DNA of 64,000 nucleotides from Paludibacteraceae bacterium (GCA_024693065.1 JAILLP010000006.1:62001-126000); one strand, 5' to 3'; positions 8,403-18,076 are shown, counted from the stretch's first letter. The notes: a model not told the origin generated them from the letters alone. Translations and numbers: made by a program.

Positions 8403-10946
8403 ATGGCTCTATATAAATATTCTCAAAACGTAAAGGATGTCTTGTCGTATAGCAGGGAGGAGGCGCAGAGATTGGGTGATTCATGTGTGGCTCCCGAACA
8501 TTTGTTGTTAGGGATTTTGCGTGATGGTACGGGTCCTGCGAATAAACTATTGTCGATGTTGAACGTGGATGTCAAGGTTGTGAAGGACTTTCTGGAGGAT
8601 CGGCTTCGTCAAGTGAATGAAGTGGCTATTGACAGCGATTTGCCTCTTTTGAAATCAACAGAGAAGATACTGAAGTATGCTAGTCTTGAGACGCGTATGC
8701 TTCGTTGTGAAGAGATGGGCACGGACCATATATTGCTTGCCATCATGCGAGAGAATAACAGTTTAGCGGCGGAGGCGCTTCGCCAGCAGAATGTCACCTA
8801 TGAACAGCTCTTTTCATTGTCTAGTCATAGCGATTTCGACTTTAGTAATAAGTTGGATTCTGTGGATGATGACGATAGCGATGATCCGGTGTTCAGTTCT
8901 TCTCGCCCGAGTGGTGGCGCCCGCATGAATGCGGAGGATGCGCCGACGTATACGAAGCGTGATTCCGATTCGGTGGTGACGGGAAACGACACGCCTGTTC
9001 TGAATAATTTCGGTGTTGACCTGACGAAGGCGGCGGAGGAGGGAAAATTGGACCCTGTTGTAGGTCGTGATGATGAGATGGATCGTTTGGCGCAGATTCT
9101 GTGCCGCAGGAAGAAGAACAATCCGATACTGATTGGCGAGCCTGGTGTGGGTAAGACCGCTATTGTAGAAGGGTTAGCCACACGTATAGTGAATAAAAGC
9201 GTTTCGAGGATATTGCATGACAAGCGCCTTGTCTCCCTTGATTTGGGCTCTGTTGTCGCTGGAACGAAGTACAGGGGACAGTTCGAGGAGCGGATCAAGG
9301 CTATTTTGAATGAGTTATCCAAGAATCCAGATATTATTTTGTTCATCGACGAAATACATACGATGGTCGGTGCGGGAGGCACGCAGGGCTCTTTGGACGC
9401 TGCGAATATGCTGAAGCCTGCATTGGCGAGGGGTGAGATTCAATGCATCGGATCCACCACATTGGACGAGTACCGCACGAAGATAGAGAAGGATGGCGCC
9501 TTGGAGCGTCGTTTCCAAAAGATTCTTGTGGAGCCTACATCCCCTGAGGATACGCTTCAGATATTGAAGAATGTGAAGGAACGTTACGAGGATCATCATA
9601 ACGTTTCGTATTCGGATGAGGCGTTGGCGGCGTGTGTGCGCTTGACGGGTCGTTACATAACGGACCGTTGCTTCCCGGACAAGGCGATTGACGCCATGGA
9701 CGAGGTGGGTTCCGCCATGCACATAGCGAATATTTCCGTGCCGGAAAACATTTTGAACCTTGAGGCGGAGATCGAGTCGGTGAAGGGTTTGAAGATGCAG
9801 TATGTGAAGTCGCAGGATTTCGAGTTGGCTGCAGATTATCGAGATAAGGAGAAATCATTGTCTGCCCAATTAGCGGCGGAGCGGAAAGCCTGGCTGGAAG
9901 GTCAGAAGGAGAATCGATTACTGGTATCCGAGGATGATGTGATGAAGGTTGTCTCCAGAATGTCGGGTGTCCCGGTTCAGCGTATGGCGCGTTCGGAGGG
10001 AGAGCAATTGGTGAGGATGAACACGTTGCTTAAGTCGATGATCATTGGTCAGGACGAGGCGGTGGATAAGACCGTGAAGGCGATACAGCGTAACCGTATT
10101 GGTTTGAAGGATCCCAACAGACCGGTTGGTTCGTTCATATTCTTGGGTCCGACCGGTGTGGGAAAAACTTACTTGGCTAAGATGTTGGCGAGGGAGATGT
10201 TCGGCAGTGCGGACGCTCTGATTCGTGTGGACATGAGCGAATACATGGACAAATATTCCGTTTCCAGGCTGAATGGAGCGCCTCCGGGATATGTAGGGTA
10301 TGACGAGGGAGGCCAGCTCACGGAGCAGGTTCGACGTAAGCCCTACTCCATTGTTTTGTTCGATGAGATAGAGAAGGCGCATCCGGACGTGTTCAACATG
10401 TTGTTGCAGGTGTTGGATGAAGGTCGGTTGACGGACAGTACGGGACGTCATATAGATTTCCGCAACACGGTGATTATCATGACTTCCAATGCGGGAACCC
10501 GTCAGTTGAAGGAGTTCGGCAAGGGGATAGGATTCTCCATGTCTAGTCGTGAGGGAGACCGTAAACTGGCTCAGAGCGTGATCATGAAGGCGTTGAACAA
10601 GACCTTCTCCCCTGAGTTTTTGAACAGGGTCGATGACGTGATCATGTTCGACCAGTTGACCAAGGAGTCTATATTTAAAATCATCGATTTGGAGCTTGCC
10701 CATATCTACAAACGGATGGAGGAGTTAGGTTATACCCTCACGTTGGATGAGGAGGCGAAGTCGTTCATAGCGGAGCAGGGATATGATCCGCAGTATGGAG
10801 CGCGACCGATGAAACGAGCGTTGCAGAAGTACATCGAAGATCCAGTGGCGGAAGCCATTTTGGGCAACGCTCCGAAGGCGGGTGATCGGCTATCCATTGT
10901 GATGAACAAGGAAAAAAACTCGACGGAATGTACCATCGAGATCTAA
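8403..10946 (+). CDS. clpC: ATP-dependent Clp protease ATPase subunit ClpC
   Basis: 847-residue Hsp100 unfoldase that feeds substrates to ClpP. The N-terminal repeat domain (about 1-145) starts MALYKYSQNV. The first AAA+ module has Walker A GEPGVGKT (near 245) and Walker B ILFIDEIH. The second has GPTGVGKT (near 585) and the ClpB/C sensor region near the C-terminus. The ATG at 8403 is chosen because it is preceded by AGGAAG and lies downstream of the promoter. The patatin-family gene follows after 12 bases, so they probably form one transcript. Confidence 0.96.
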   Translation: MALYKYSQNVKDVLSYSREEAQRLGDSCVAPEHLLLGILRDGTGPANKLLSMLNVDVKVVKDFLEDRLRQVNEVAIDSDLPLLKSTEKILKYASLETRMLRCEEMGTDHILLAIMRENNSLAAEALRQQNVTYEQLFSLSSHSDFDFSNKLDSVDDDDSDDPVFSSSRPSGGARMNAEDAPTYTKRDSDSVVTGNDTPVLNNFGVDLTKAAEEGKLDPVVGRDDEMDRLAQILCRRKKNNPILIGEPGVGKTAIVEGLATRIVNKSVSRILHDKRLVSLDLGSVVAGTKYRGQFEERIKAILNELSKNPDIILFIDEIHTMVGAGGTQGSLDAANMLKPALARGEIQCIGSTTLDEYRTKIEKDGALERRFQKILVEPTSPEDTLQILKNVKERYEDHHNVSYSDEALAACVRLTGRYITDRCFPDKAIDAMDEVGSAMHIANISVPENILNLEAEIESVKGLKMQYVKSQDFELAADYRDKEKSLSAQLAAERKAWLEGQKENRLLVSEDDVMKVVSRMSGVPVQRMARSEGEQLVRMNTLLKSMIIGQDEAVDKTVKAIQRNRIGLKDPNRPVGSFIFLGPTGVGKTYLAKMLAREMFGSADALIRVDMSEYMDKYSVSRLNGAPPGYVGYDEGGQLTEQVRRKPYSIVLFDEIEKAHPDVFNMLLQVLDEGRLTDSTGRHIDFRNTVIIMTSNAGTRQLKEFGKGIGFSMSSREGDRKLAQSVIMKALNKTFSPEFLNRVDDVIMFDQLTKESIFKIIDLELAHIYKRMEELGYTLTLDEEAKSFIAEQGYDPQYGARPMKRALQKYIEDPVAEAILGNAPKAGDRLSIVMNKEKNSTECTIEI

Positions 10947-10958
10947 TATAAAAGCAGG

Positions 10959-13307
10959 ATGTGTAGAAGTTTTGTTTGTCGAATGATATTTCTATGTCTC
11001 CTCCTTTCGTGGGTGGGACGGATGGATGTGTCCGCCCAGAAGGTTGGTTTGGTCCTTAGCGGAGGTGGCGCCAAGGGGTGTACCCATATTGGTGTGATCC
11101 GAGCTTTGGAGGAGGAAGGCATACCCATAGACTACATAGCCGGAACCTCCATGGGGGCTATTGTCAGCTCCTTGTATGCGATGGGTTATTCGCCCGAGCA
11201 GATGGCCGATTTGATAATGTCCGAAAAATTCATGCGTTGGCAGAGTGGAATCATCGATGAGCGTAACCTGTTTTTCTTCAAGCGGGACGACCCTACCCCT
11301 GATTTCATCAGTTTTAAGGTCAATGTGCGGGACTCCTCCAGTTCGGGAGCTAACTTCCTGATACCGACTAGCGTGTTGCCGTCAGACCAGTTGAACATTG
11401 CGTTCATGGATTTGTTCTCCAAGGCGAACGCAGCGTGCAAGGGTAATTTTGATAGTCTGTTTGTGCCATTCCGTTGCGTGGCATCCGACGTGGCGCACAA
11501 GCGCGCGTACGTCCACAGAAAGGGAGACTTGGGCGATGCGGTGCGCACTTCCATGTCTTTCCCGTTCGTTTTCAGGCCCATACAAGTGGATGGCTTGTTG
11601 ATGTTGGATGGTGGAATATACAATAATTTCCCTGTGGATGTGATGGAGAAGGATTTCCATCCCGACTTCATCATCGGTTGTGCGGTGAGCGACAATCCTT
11701 CGTTAGACGCAGGGAACAAGGCTAGTCCGGTGGCATTGCTAGAAAAACTGATCATGGACGAGACCAATTATGAGATACCGGAGGAGAAGGGAGTGCTGAT
11801 TGATTTCCACTTCACGGATGTCGGATTGTTGGATTTCCATAGGATCAAGGAGTTGGAACAGTTGGGGTATGATTCCACCAAGGCGATGATTCAGCGCATC
11901 AAGAGTCGTGTGGCGCGTCGTGTCAGTCTGGAAGACGTCGGGAAGCGACGGGCGCAATTTGTGAAGAAGGAAAAGGATTTGGTGTTCGGTTCCGTAACCG
12001 TCCGTGGTGTCAACACGATCCAACGCAAGTACCTGATGAACAGTTTCTTGTTGGGGCGGAAAGATTCTGTGTTGGATATCAACAGTTTCCAACGGGTGTA
12101 TTATAAAATGTTGTCGGACGAGAAGATATCTGAGATCATACCACATGCGTATTACAATGACTCGTTAGGGAATTACGACCTCCACCTTGACGTCAAGATG
12201 AACAGTGATTTTGAGGTGTTGTTTGGCGGAAATATCTCTTCGACGGCCGCTAATAATCTGTTTTTGGGAGTGCAAAAGCGAGGAGTCCATCATTTCGGCT
12301 ATAATGTGTCATTGGATGGACAGATAGGTTCTTTGTATAAGGATGTCCACATGCAGGCGCGTTTGGATCGTCCCAGTCGTCTGCCGATAGGTCTGAAGGT
12401 GATAGCGGATTATTGTCACATCAACTATCTCAATAAGCAGGAACCCTTTTATGAGAATGATATAAAAAATAACATATCGACGGAGGCATATACTTCTGAA
12501 TTTTACGGTAAGGTCAAGATGATGGTGCCGTTCAATCTGAAGGGAAAGTTGGACATCGGTTTCGGATATGGCCACAAGGATGACCATTACCACTATCTGC
12601 CGGAAGAAAAGAATAAATGGAACGAGACGAATTATAATTTGGGTATCGCATTGTTGCAGTACAAGCATAATTCATTGTCCCACAAGCAGTATCCTGTGGA
12701 CGGAATGCGCATCAGCATAACTGCCCAATATATTTTTGGAAGTCAGTGGACGAAAAAGTACAAAAAGGATGAAAATGACATCATGGAGTTGAATCGAACT
12801 GCGGCGGAAGGCTTGCATTGGGTTCAGTTTTCCTACAACAGTGACAATTATTTTGATTTAGGGAAACGTTTTTCCTTGGGGGTCTATTTCGATGGGGTCT
12901 TCTCTATGGTCCCGATGATGGATAACTATATGCAGACTTTGTTGATTTCCCCTATGTTCACTCCGTCAAAACACAATAAGTTCGTTTTCAATTCGGCATT
13001 TTGCTCCAGCACCTATTGGGCGGGTGGATTGGGACCTATCTATAAGTTCAACAAAGTGTTTCATTTGAGGTTCGAGAATTATGCGTATTTACCATATAGG
13101 GCGTTTACGCTTACGGGTAGTTACGGCACCGATTATCGTCCGGTTTTGTCCAAACTCTATTTCTTTAATGAATTGACGATTGTGGCTAACTTGAAATTCA
13201 TTTCCGCCGCGTTCTATGTGAATCGGTACTCCTATCCAGAGAAAAACTGGAATGCGGGTCTGAATATCGGCTATTTGTTGTTCCATGATCGTATGATTGA
13301 AAAGTGA
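10959..13307 (+). CDS. Patatin-like phospholipase with outer-membrane beta-barrel
   Basis: 782-residue exported protein. A signal peptide (residues 1-26, ending VSAQ) leads into a patatin domain with oxyanion motif GGGAKG, nucleophile elbow GTSMG and the catalytic Asp in LDGGIYNNFP. A POTRA-like segment follows (about 325-400). The C-terminal half has alternating aromatic beta strands of a 16-stranded barrel of the surface-antigen type. This is the PlpD/type Vd arrangement, in which the lipase is delivered by its own barrel. Its substrate is probably a phospholipid or another acyl ester. It follows clpC by 12 bases. Confidence 0.88.
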   Translation: MCRSFVCRMIFLCLLLSWVGRMDVSAQKVGLVLSGGGAKGCTHIGVIRALEEEGIPIDYIAGTSMGAIVSSLYAMGYSPEQMADLIMSEKFMRWQSGIIDERNLFFFKRDDPTPDFISFKVNVRDSSSSGANFLIPTSVLPSDQLNIAFMDLFSKANAACKGNFDSLFVPFRCVASDVAHKRAYVHRKGDLGDAVRTSMSFPFVFRPIQVDGLLMLDGGIYNNFPVDVMEKDFHPDFIIGCAVSDNPSLDAGNKASPVALLEKLIMDETNYEIPEEKGVLIDFHFTDVGLLDFHRIKELEQLGYDSTKAMIQRIKSRVARRVSLEDVGKRRAQFVKKEKDLVFGSVTVRGVNTIQRKYLMNSFLLGRKDSVLDINSFQRVYYKMLSDEKISEIIPHAYYNDSLGNYDLHLDVKMNSDFEVLFGGNISSTAANNLFLGVQKRGVHHFGYNVSLDGQIGSLYKDVHMQARLDRPSRLPIGLKVIADYCHINYLNKQEPFYENDIKNNISTEAYTSEFYGKVKMMVPFNLKGKLDIGFGYGHKDDHYHYLPEEKNKWNETNYNLGIALLQYKHNSLSHKQYPVDGMRISITAQYIFGSQWTKKYKKDENDIMELNRTAAEGLHWVQFSYNSDNYFDLGKRFSLGVYFDGVFSMVPMMDNYMQTLLISPMFTPSKHNKFVFNSAFCSSTYWAGGLGPIYKFNKVFHLRFENYAYLPYRAFTLTGSYGTDYRPVLSKLYFFNELTIVANLKFISAAFYVNRYSYPEKNWNAGLNIGYLLFHDRMIEK

Positions 13308-13352
13308 CGCATCATTTTTTTCCGCATATTTTCCTCTTTTGTTGAAAATGTT

Positions 13353-13383
13353 TTGGGTATGAATGTTAGATTCTATAATTTTG
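13353..13383 (+). promoter_or_regulatory. Promoter of the 13.4 kb lipoprotein gene
   Basis: TTG (13353-13355), a 20-base spacer and TAATTTTG (13376-13383) match the Bacteroidetes consensus closely. The predicted start near 13390 places the ATG at 13417 about 27 bases downstream. Confidence 0.75.
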
Positions 13384-13416
13384 GAGCAGAAAAATAGGAA
13401 CTTATTTTATAAAAAT

Positions 13417-14292
13417 ATGAGAAACACATTCGTTTTTTTGGCCAGCTTATTGCTTTTGTCCGGTTTCTTTTGTTCATGCGAGAAACAAGAGGGTGAAGGT
13501 GGAGATGGTTCCATCGTTGGTAGGGTTTTCAAAGTTGTGGATGACGGATACATCTATGGTGATGGATCTGTACTTAATGGCAATTCTAAGTTGGTAACGG
13601 ATTTGATGAATGCTATTACGAGGAATAATGCCGCTTTGAATAAAATTTATGGCAATCGGACTCTTTCGGCGTCGGAGTTAGACTCCTTGAACGAAATATG
13701 TAGATATTATAAGATCATCACGAGTCGTATGTTCCATTTCGGAAAGGATACGATCGTCGGATGTGACGAGGATGTGTTTATCATATATGGAAACCATGAA
13801 TACGGCTTCGATGATAAGGTGAAGACCTCCTACGATGGTTCTTATAGATTCGATTACCTGAATGACGGTAATTACAAGATTTTCGCATACAATGACAATG
13901 CGGATGGAAAAAACGCTGTCGTTTATGACGTGAAAGTCGATGGTGGCGAGGTTTATGGTGGCGATTTCTACATAAATGACGGGAAAAATGCCAATTTATG
14001 TGGCGTTGTCGGTTATATGGAAACCTTCTCTTCCAAGGGTATTGAATATTTGCCTGGGGTTGATCAACGTGTATATATCAGAGACGAAAAGTCTCTCTCT
14101 ACGGATGATTGCAGGGTGAACGACAATGGTTTTTATGTATTTTCTAAGTTGAAACCGAATACAGTCTATTATGTTTGGTCGGTAACTGAACCGCAGAAGA
14201 ACGAAGGTGTTTACGCTAACATTAAGACATTTAAGACGGGTGAGGCTGGTACTATTGTTCCTGGACCGATTCTCCAGTCGGATGTGAAATGA
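13417..14292 (+). CDS. Putative lipoprotein with carboxypeptidase-regulatory-like fold
   Basis: 291-residue protein starting MRNTFVFLAS with a hydrophobic export signal ending FFCSC, a plausible but atypical lipobox. The middle contains a segment with the pattern YDGSYRFDYLNDGNYKIFAY (about residues 148-167), typical of beta-sandwich regulatory-like (CarboxypepD_reg/SpaA-like) domains. A second similar segment follows (about residues 240-265). It may sit in the outer membrane facing the cell surface. It has its own promoter and terminator, so it is monocistronic. The function is unknown. Confidence 0.65.
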   Translation: MRNTFVFLASLLLLSGFFCSCEKQEGEGGDGSIVGRVFKVVDDGYIYGDGSVLNGNSKLVTDLMNAITRNNAALNKIYGNRTLSASELDSLNEICRYYKIITSRMFHFGKDTIVGCDEDVFIIYGNHEYGFDDKVKTSYDGSYRFDYLNDGNYKIFAYNDNADGKNAVVYDVKVDGGEVYGGDFYINDGKNANLCGVVGYMETFSSKGIEYLPGVDQRVYIRDEKSLSTDDCRVNDNGFYVFSKLKPNTVYYVWSVTEPQKNEGVYANIKTFKTGEAGTIVPGPILQSDVK

Positions 14293-14316
14293 TTTGTTTC
14301 TGATATAATATATTTG

Positions 14317-14346
14317 AAAAGGGTGAACATCTGTTCTCCCTTTTTT
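14317..14346 (+). terminator. Intrinsic terminator after the lipoprotein gene
   Basis: AAAAGGG and CCCTTTT with inner pairs GAAC/GTTC form a hairpin followed by TTTTTT, 25 bases after the stop codon. Confidence 0.8.
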
Positions 14347-14361
14347 ATTCTCTGGTCCCCT

Positions 14362-14538
14362 AATGAAAAAGCGCATCTGAGAAATTCTGCAGATGCGCTT
14401 AACAATTTAATAACCTTAAAATGAAGAATTTTTTCTGCTCATTAGAACTTTGTATATTTTCTAATCAAAGCAATGACGATCATGTTCAAGCAAACCATTT
14501 TGTCTAATATTTTTATGTTTAACTATCCTTTTGTTTTG
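14362..14538 (-). ncRNA. Candidate small RNA or micro-ORF transcript
   Basis: A consensus promoter (14545-14575) and a strong intrinsic terminator (14366-14400) face each other on the minus strand and bracket about 175 bases with no long open frame. The only candidate coding sequence is an 18-codon ATG frame at 14442-14498, hydrophobic in its middle (MVCLNMIVIALIRKYTKF), without an obvious ribosome-binding site. The product may be a regulatory RNA or a tiny membrane peptide. The signals are seen in the sequence; transcription itself is inferred. Confidence 0.5.
14366..14400 (-). terminator. Intrinsic terminator of a minus-strand small transcript
   Basis: An 11-base-pair perfect stem (AAGCGCATCTG with CAGATGCGCTT) runs into TTTTT when read on the minus strand. 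On the plus strand it is not followed by T. No annotated long gene on the minus strand ends here; see the candidate transcript at 14362-14538. Confidence 0.75.
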
Positions 14539-14544
14539 ATGTTG

Positions 14545-14575
14545 CAAAAATATGTTATAAAACATAATTATGCAA
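14545..14575 (-). promoter_or_regulatory. Promoter of the small minus-strand transcript
   Basis: On the minus strand TTG (14573-14575), an exactly 20-base spacer and TATTTTTG (14545-14552) match the Bacteroidetes consensus. The predicted start is near 14538. Confidence 0.65.
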
Positions 14576-14816
14576 TGACTAAATAGGTATTTAACAATGT
14601 TTAACGTAGTGGGGAATTGTTAGATAAATGATAGTGTTTATGTGTTGATTTATAGTTGATTATGATAAAGTCAAAATGGTTTGGAATAGTTGAAAGTAGC
14701 GGGTTCGGAGAAAAATTCTTTAACGAGCGTTTCAGAGGGGAGTATTTTAGGCTAAAAATGGATGGAAAAACGATTTAAATATGGAGAAAATGTCTATTTC
14801 AATGGTGAACAATTGT

Positions 14817-14824
14817 TACCTTTG
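14817..14824 (+). promoter_or_regulatory. -7 box of the metallophosphoesterase gene
   Basis: TACCTTTG matches TAnnTTTG. Transcription would begin near 14831, which excludes the ATG at 14830 and favours the ATG at 14845 as translation start. Confidence 0.5.
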
Positions 14825-14844
14825 TGTGAATGATGAGAGAGCGT

Positions 14845-15510
14845 ATGAAGTTTACTGTAACATCGGACATACATGGTCATTTGCCGAATATCAGTGCATG
14901 TGACATTGTAATTATCGGGGGGGACGTATTCCCCAAGGAGATGGATAGGGATATCCCTGCGCAGGAAAATTGGTTCTATGACTATTTCGAGCCATGGGTA
15001 CGTGCCCTGCCCTGCAAATATGTTATCTTAGTGCCAGGCAACCATGATTACTATTTCGAGGAGCTCTACAAGGGGAAGCGGCTCACTTCGCTCTCTTCGT
15101 CCAAACTGAAGATATTGTGCAATAATTCGATGACATTGGAAGGCCTTCGTTTCTACGGGACGCCCAATACCCTGCCCCCGAAGCGTAACATCGCCTTCAG
15201 CGAGGAGTCGGCGCAGTTGATGGAGACGTTCCAGAAGATACCCGAAAGGTGTGATGTCCTGATCGCCCACGCCGCACCGTTCGAAATCGGTGGATTGGCG
15301 GGTGTGGAGGATGGTCTGGATGTGGGAAGTCCGGAGCTGACGGCTGCGCTTGAGTCTCGTAAGATACGTTACGTTTTTTGCGGACATATCCACCAAGGCA
15401 ATCATAAAAGGGTGAAATGGAGGGGAATGACCCTCTATAACGTGAGCCGTTGCAATAACATGAAGGAGGTCGCCTACCCTCTTCTGACGCTGGAGATCCC
15501 TTCGAAGTGA
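14845..15510 (+). CDS. Calcineurin-like metallophosphoesterase
   Basis: 221-residue cytoplasmic enzyme of the binuclear metallophosphoesterase superfamily. The ordered metal ligands are visible: DIHGH (residues 8-12), GGD, GNHDYYF, the late AHAAP and CGHIHQ motifs. It could hydrolyse a phosphomonoester, diester or nucleotide; the family does not fix the substrate. The ATG at 14845 is preferred over ATGs at 14830 and 14833 because they lie at or before the predicted transcription start. An epimerase gene follows after 63 bases on the same strand. Confidence 0.8.
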   Translation: MKFTVTSDIHGHLPNISACDIVIIGGDVFPKEMDRDIPAQENWFYDYFEPWVRALPCKYVILVPGNHDYYFEELYKGKRLTSLSSSKLKILCNNSMTLEGLRFYGTPNTLPPKRNIAFSEESAQLMETFQKIPERCDVLIAHAAPFEIGGLAGVEDGLDVGSPELTAALESRKIRYVFCGHIHQGNHKRVKWRGMTLYNVSRCNNMKEVAYPLLTLEIPSK

Positions 15511-15573
15511 TGCGTTTATGTCCGCAATGCGCATCGTATTGAATCTATTCATTATTCTAAAAAATAAGCAGGT

Positions 15574-16521
15574 ATGGAAAAACAAGTTGTAGCGATAACC
15601 GGAGCGGCTGGTAACTTGGGTAGTCTATTGGCTGAGGGGCTCCTCTCCGACGAGGTCGAGTTGCATCTCCTATGGCATAAGAATCCTCTGCCGGAGTCGT
15701 TGCTGAAGCATGAGAAGGTGAAGCCCTTCCAAGTGGATTTGCGGGATGAGAACTCCCTGCTCGATTCACTGAAAGGCGTGGACACGGTGATTCATTTCGC
15801 AGGCATCCTGTTCAAGGGCAATCCTGAGAAGTTTCTCCCGACCACCAACACACAATATTTCTCGAACCTGCTCCGCGCGGCGAAGTCCGCCGGTGTGAAG
15901 AAGGTGATCCTGTTCAGTTTCCCGCATGTGGAGGGGGATACCACCCCTGAGCACCCTGCGACAGGCAGGTTGGACGGCACGCCCAATTCGGTGCATGCGA
16001 AGACCCGCTTGGAGGAGGAGAAACTCTTATTGGCGGAGACTGGCTTTGAAAAAGTGATATTACGTTGCGGGATGGTCTATGGGAAGGGCATCCTGATGAT
16101 AGACGCCGCGCACTGGTTTTCCCGCCATTACTTGTTGGGCATTTGGAAAGAACCGAACTATATCCACTTGATTTCCAAGGAGGATTATGTAGCGGCGACG
16201 AAGGCGGCCATTCTCTCCCCGACCGCATCTGGCATATATCATCTCGGCGACGAAGGGGTACAGACGTTGAAGGAGTTCTTGGACGAGGCGGCTAAGGAAT
16301 GGGGGACCTGCCGTCCGTGGGTGATGCCGATGTGGATGATCCGCACCGCCGCATGGGTGTTCGAGACGGTTTCCAGTCTCACGGGCTGCCGCGCGCCATT
16401 GACGCAGGACTTCATCACCATCGGTAAGGTGCCTTATTATGGGGACACGAGCCGCATGAGGGCGGAACTCCTCCCTCAGCTGAAATATCCGACGTTCAGG
16501 GAGGGAATACATACGTTGTAG
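15574..16521 (+). CDS. NAD(P)-dependent epimerase/dehydratase family protein
   Basis: 315-residue extended short-chain dehydrogenase. The N-terminal dinucleotide-binding motif is TGAAGNLG (residues 9-16), followed by an Asp-rich second strand and VIHFAG near residue 72. The usual catalytic YxxxK is not clear; at the corresponding place the sequence has NSVHAKTRLEEEK, so the protein may be an atypical SDR that binds NAD(P) without classical chemistry. The C-terminal half is divergent. The substrate is unknown. Preceded by the phosphoesterase and followed by trkA. Confidence 0.72.
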   Translation: MEKQVVAITGAAGNLGSLLAEGLLSDEVELHLLWHKNPLPESLLKHEKVKPFQVDLRDENSLLDSLKGVDTVIHFAGILFKGNPEKFLPTTNTQYFSNLLRAAKSAGVKKVILFSFPHVEGDTTPEHPATGRLDGTPNSVHAKTRLEEEKLLLAETGFEKVILRCGMVYGKGILMIDAAHWFSRHYLLGIWKEPNYIHLISKEDYVAATKAAILSPTASGIYHLGDEGVQTLKEFLDEAAKEWGTCRPWVMPMWMIRTAAWVFETVSSLTGCRAPLTQDFITIGKVPYYGDTSRMRAELLPQLKYPTFREGIHTL

Positions 16522-16605
16522 TTTCCCTGAAAAAGCTCTTGTAAACGATTCTATGGTACACCTATCATATTTTTCACTAAATTCGCGGGATACAAATTAG
16601 AATTT

Positions 16606-17937
16606 ATGAAGATAATTATTGCAGGTGCTGGAGAAGTGGGTACTCACTTGGCTAAGATGTTGTCGAGGGAGAACCATGACATCATCCTTTTGGATGATGA
16701 TGAGGAGAAACTGCAAAGGATGGAGTCCAATTATGACCTGATGACGGTCACGGGCTGCACCACGTCCATCAAGGACTTGGAAGAGGCGAATGTTTCCCAG
16801 GCAGATTTGTTTATCGGTGTTACACCTTACGAGAGCCAGAATATCACTTCGTGCATACTGGCCCATAACATGGGCGCTAAGAAGACGGTGGCGCGAATCA
16901 ATAATTACGAATATCTTTCTCCTAAAAATACCGCCAGATTTAAGGATCTGGGTATCGATTCCCTGATTTATCCTGAGGTGCTGGCCGCTAAGGAGATCGT
17001 CAACTCGCTCAGAATGAACTGGGTCCGCCAATGGATGGAGTTCAGCGACGGTGAATTGACCCTGATCGGTATGAAGGTGCGGAGTAACGCTCCTATCATC
17101 AACCAACCGCTGAAGGATTTGAAACACAGCGAGTTCTATCGTGTCGTAGCCATCCGTCGTGACTTGTCCACCATCATCCCTAAGGGTGATGACGAGATCT
17201 TGGCGAACGATATAGTCTACTTCATCACGACGCGCGACTTCATTGCCAATGTGCGTGAACAGGCGGGTAAGGAGGTGATCCAAGTGAAGGATCTGATGAT
17301 CATGGGGGGTGGAAACATCACGCAACGTACCGTCGATATGCTCCATGACGATATCCATGTGAAGGTCCTCGAGAAGGATAAGAGCAAGATCATGAAGCTG
17401 GCGGAGAAGATGGACAACGCCTTGGTTATCTTGGGTGACGCCACGAACTTGGAGCTGTTGCGCGAGGAGGGCATCGAGGATGTGGACGCTTTCGTCGCCT
17501 TGACGGACAACTCGGAGGCTAATATATTGGCTTGCATCTCCGCTAAGAGATTCGGTCTTCGGAAGACTATTTCGGAGGTGGAGAACATAGACTACATACC
17601 GTTGGCGGAGAACTTGGACATCGGTACGGTCATCAACAAGAAACTGATCGCCGCCAGCTATATCTACCAATACACGCTGGACGCCGACGTCAGGAACGTG
17701 AAGGGTCTGACGCACGTGGACGCACAGGTTGTCGAACTGACGCCTAAGGAGGGGGCCTATATCACCAAGGCGGAGATCAAGGGACTCAAGATACCGCGCG
17801 ACATCTTCATCGGTGGCGTGATACGTGACGGCAAGGGGGAAATCGCAAACGGTAATACCCATATCCGGCCGGGCGATGACGTGATCGTCTTCTGTTTGTC
17901 CTCCAGCATACAAAAACTGGATAAGTTATTCAATTAG
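16606..17937 (+). CDS. trkA: Trk potassium uptake regulatory subunit TrkA
   Basis: 443-residue peripheral membrane protein that binds NAD(H) and gates the TrkH/TrkG potassium channel. It contains two tandem RCK units, each with a Rossmann domain (first IIAGAGEVG at residues 3-11, second LMIMGGGN near residue 231) and a TrkA_C domain. This is the full bacterial length. The channel gene trkH, which is often adjacent, is not present in this window on either side. A perfect 6-base hairpin (17941-17958) follows the stop but lacks a T run. Confidence 0.93.
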   Translation: MKIIIAGAGEVGTHLAKMLSRENHDIILLDDDEEKLQRMESNYDLMTVTGCTTSIKDLEEANVSQADLFIGVTPYESQNITSCILAHNMGAKKTVARINNYEYLSPKNTARFKDLGIDSLIYPEVLAAKEIVNSLRMNWVRQWMEFSDGELTLIGMKVRSNAPIINQPLKDLKHSEFYRVVAIRRDLSTIIPKGDDEILANDIVYFITTRDFIANVREQAGKEVIQVKDLMIMGGGNITQRTVDMLHDDIHVKVLEKDKSKIMKLAEKMDNALVILGDATNLELLREEGIEDVDAFVALTDNSEANILACISAKRFGLRKTISEVENIDYIPLAENLDIGTVINKKLIAASYIYQYTLDADVRNVKGLTHVDAQVVELTPKEGAYITKAEIKGLKIPRDIFIGGVIRDGKGEIANGNTHIRPGDDVIVFCLSSSIQKLDKLFN

Positions 17938-18076
17938 GGGATGTCCGAAAAAGGACATTACCCTACTCTATCTCAATATGTTACTTGATTCTTCCGTTGG
18001 CGTTGGATGGGGCATGGCATGGGCTGTCCTTTCCATAAAATTCAGCGAATTCTTCGGCATTTAAGGATTTTTATTT

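Noticed and set aside
9918-10703. Minus-strand frame opposite clpC
   Set aside because: Antisense shadow of the conserved second AAA+ domain.
16597-17913. Long minus-strand open frame opposite trkA
   Set aside because: It is a mirror of the strongly conserved trkA reading frame and has no family features of its own.
17941-17958. Terminator after trkA
   Set aside because: The 6-base stem ATGTCC/GGACAT is not followed by a T run.
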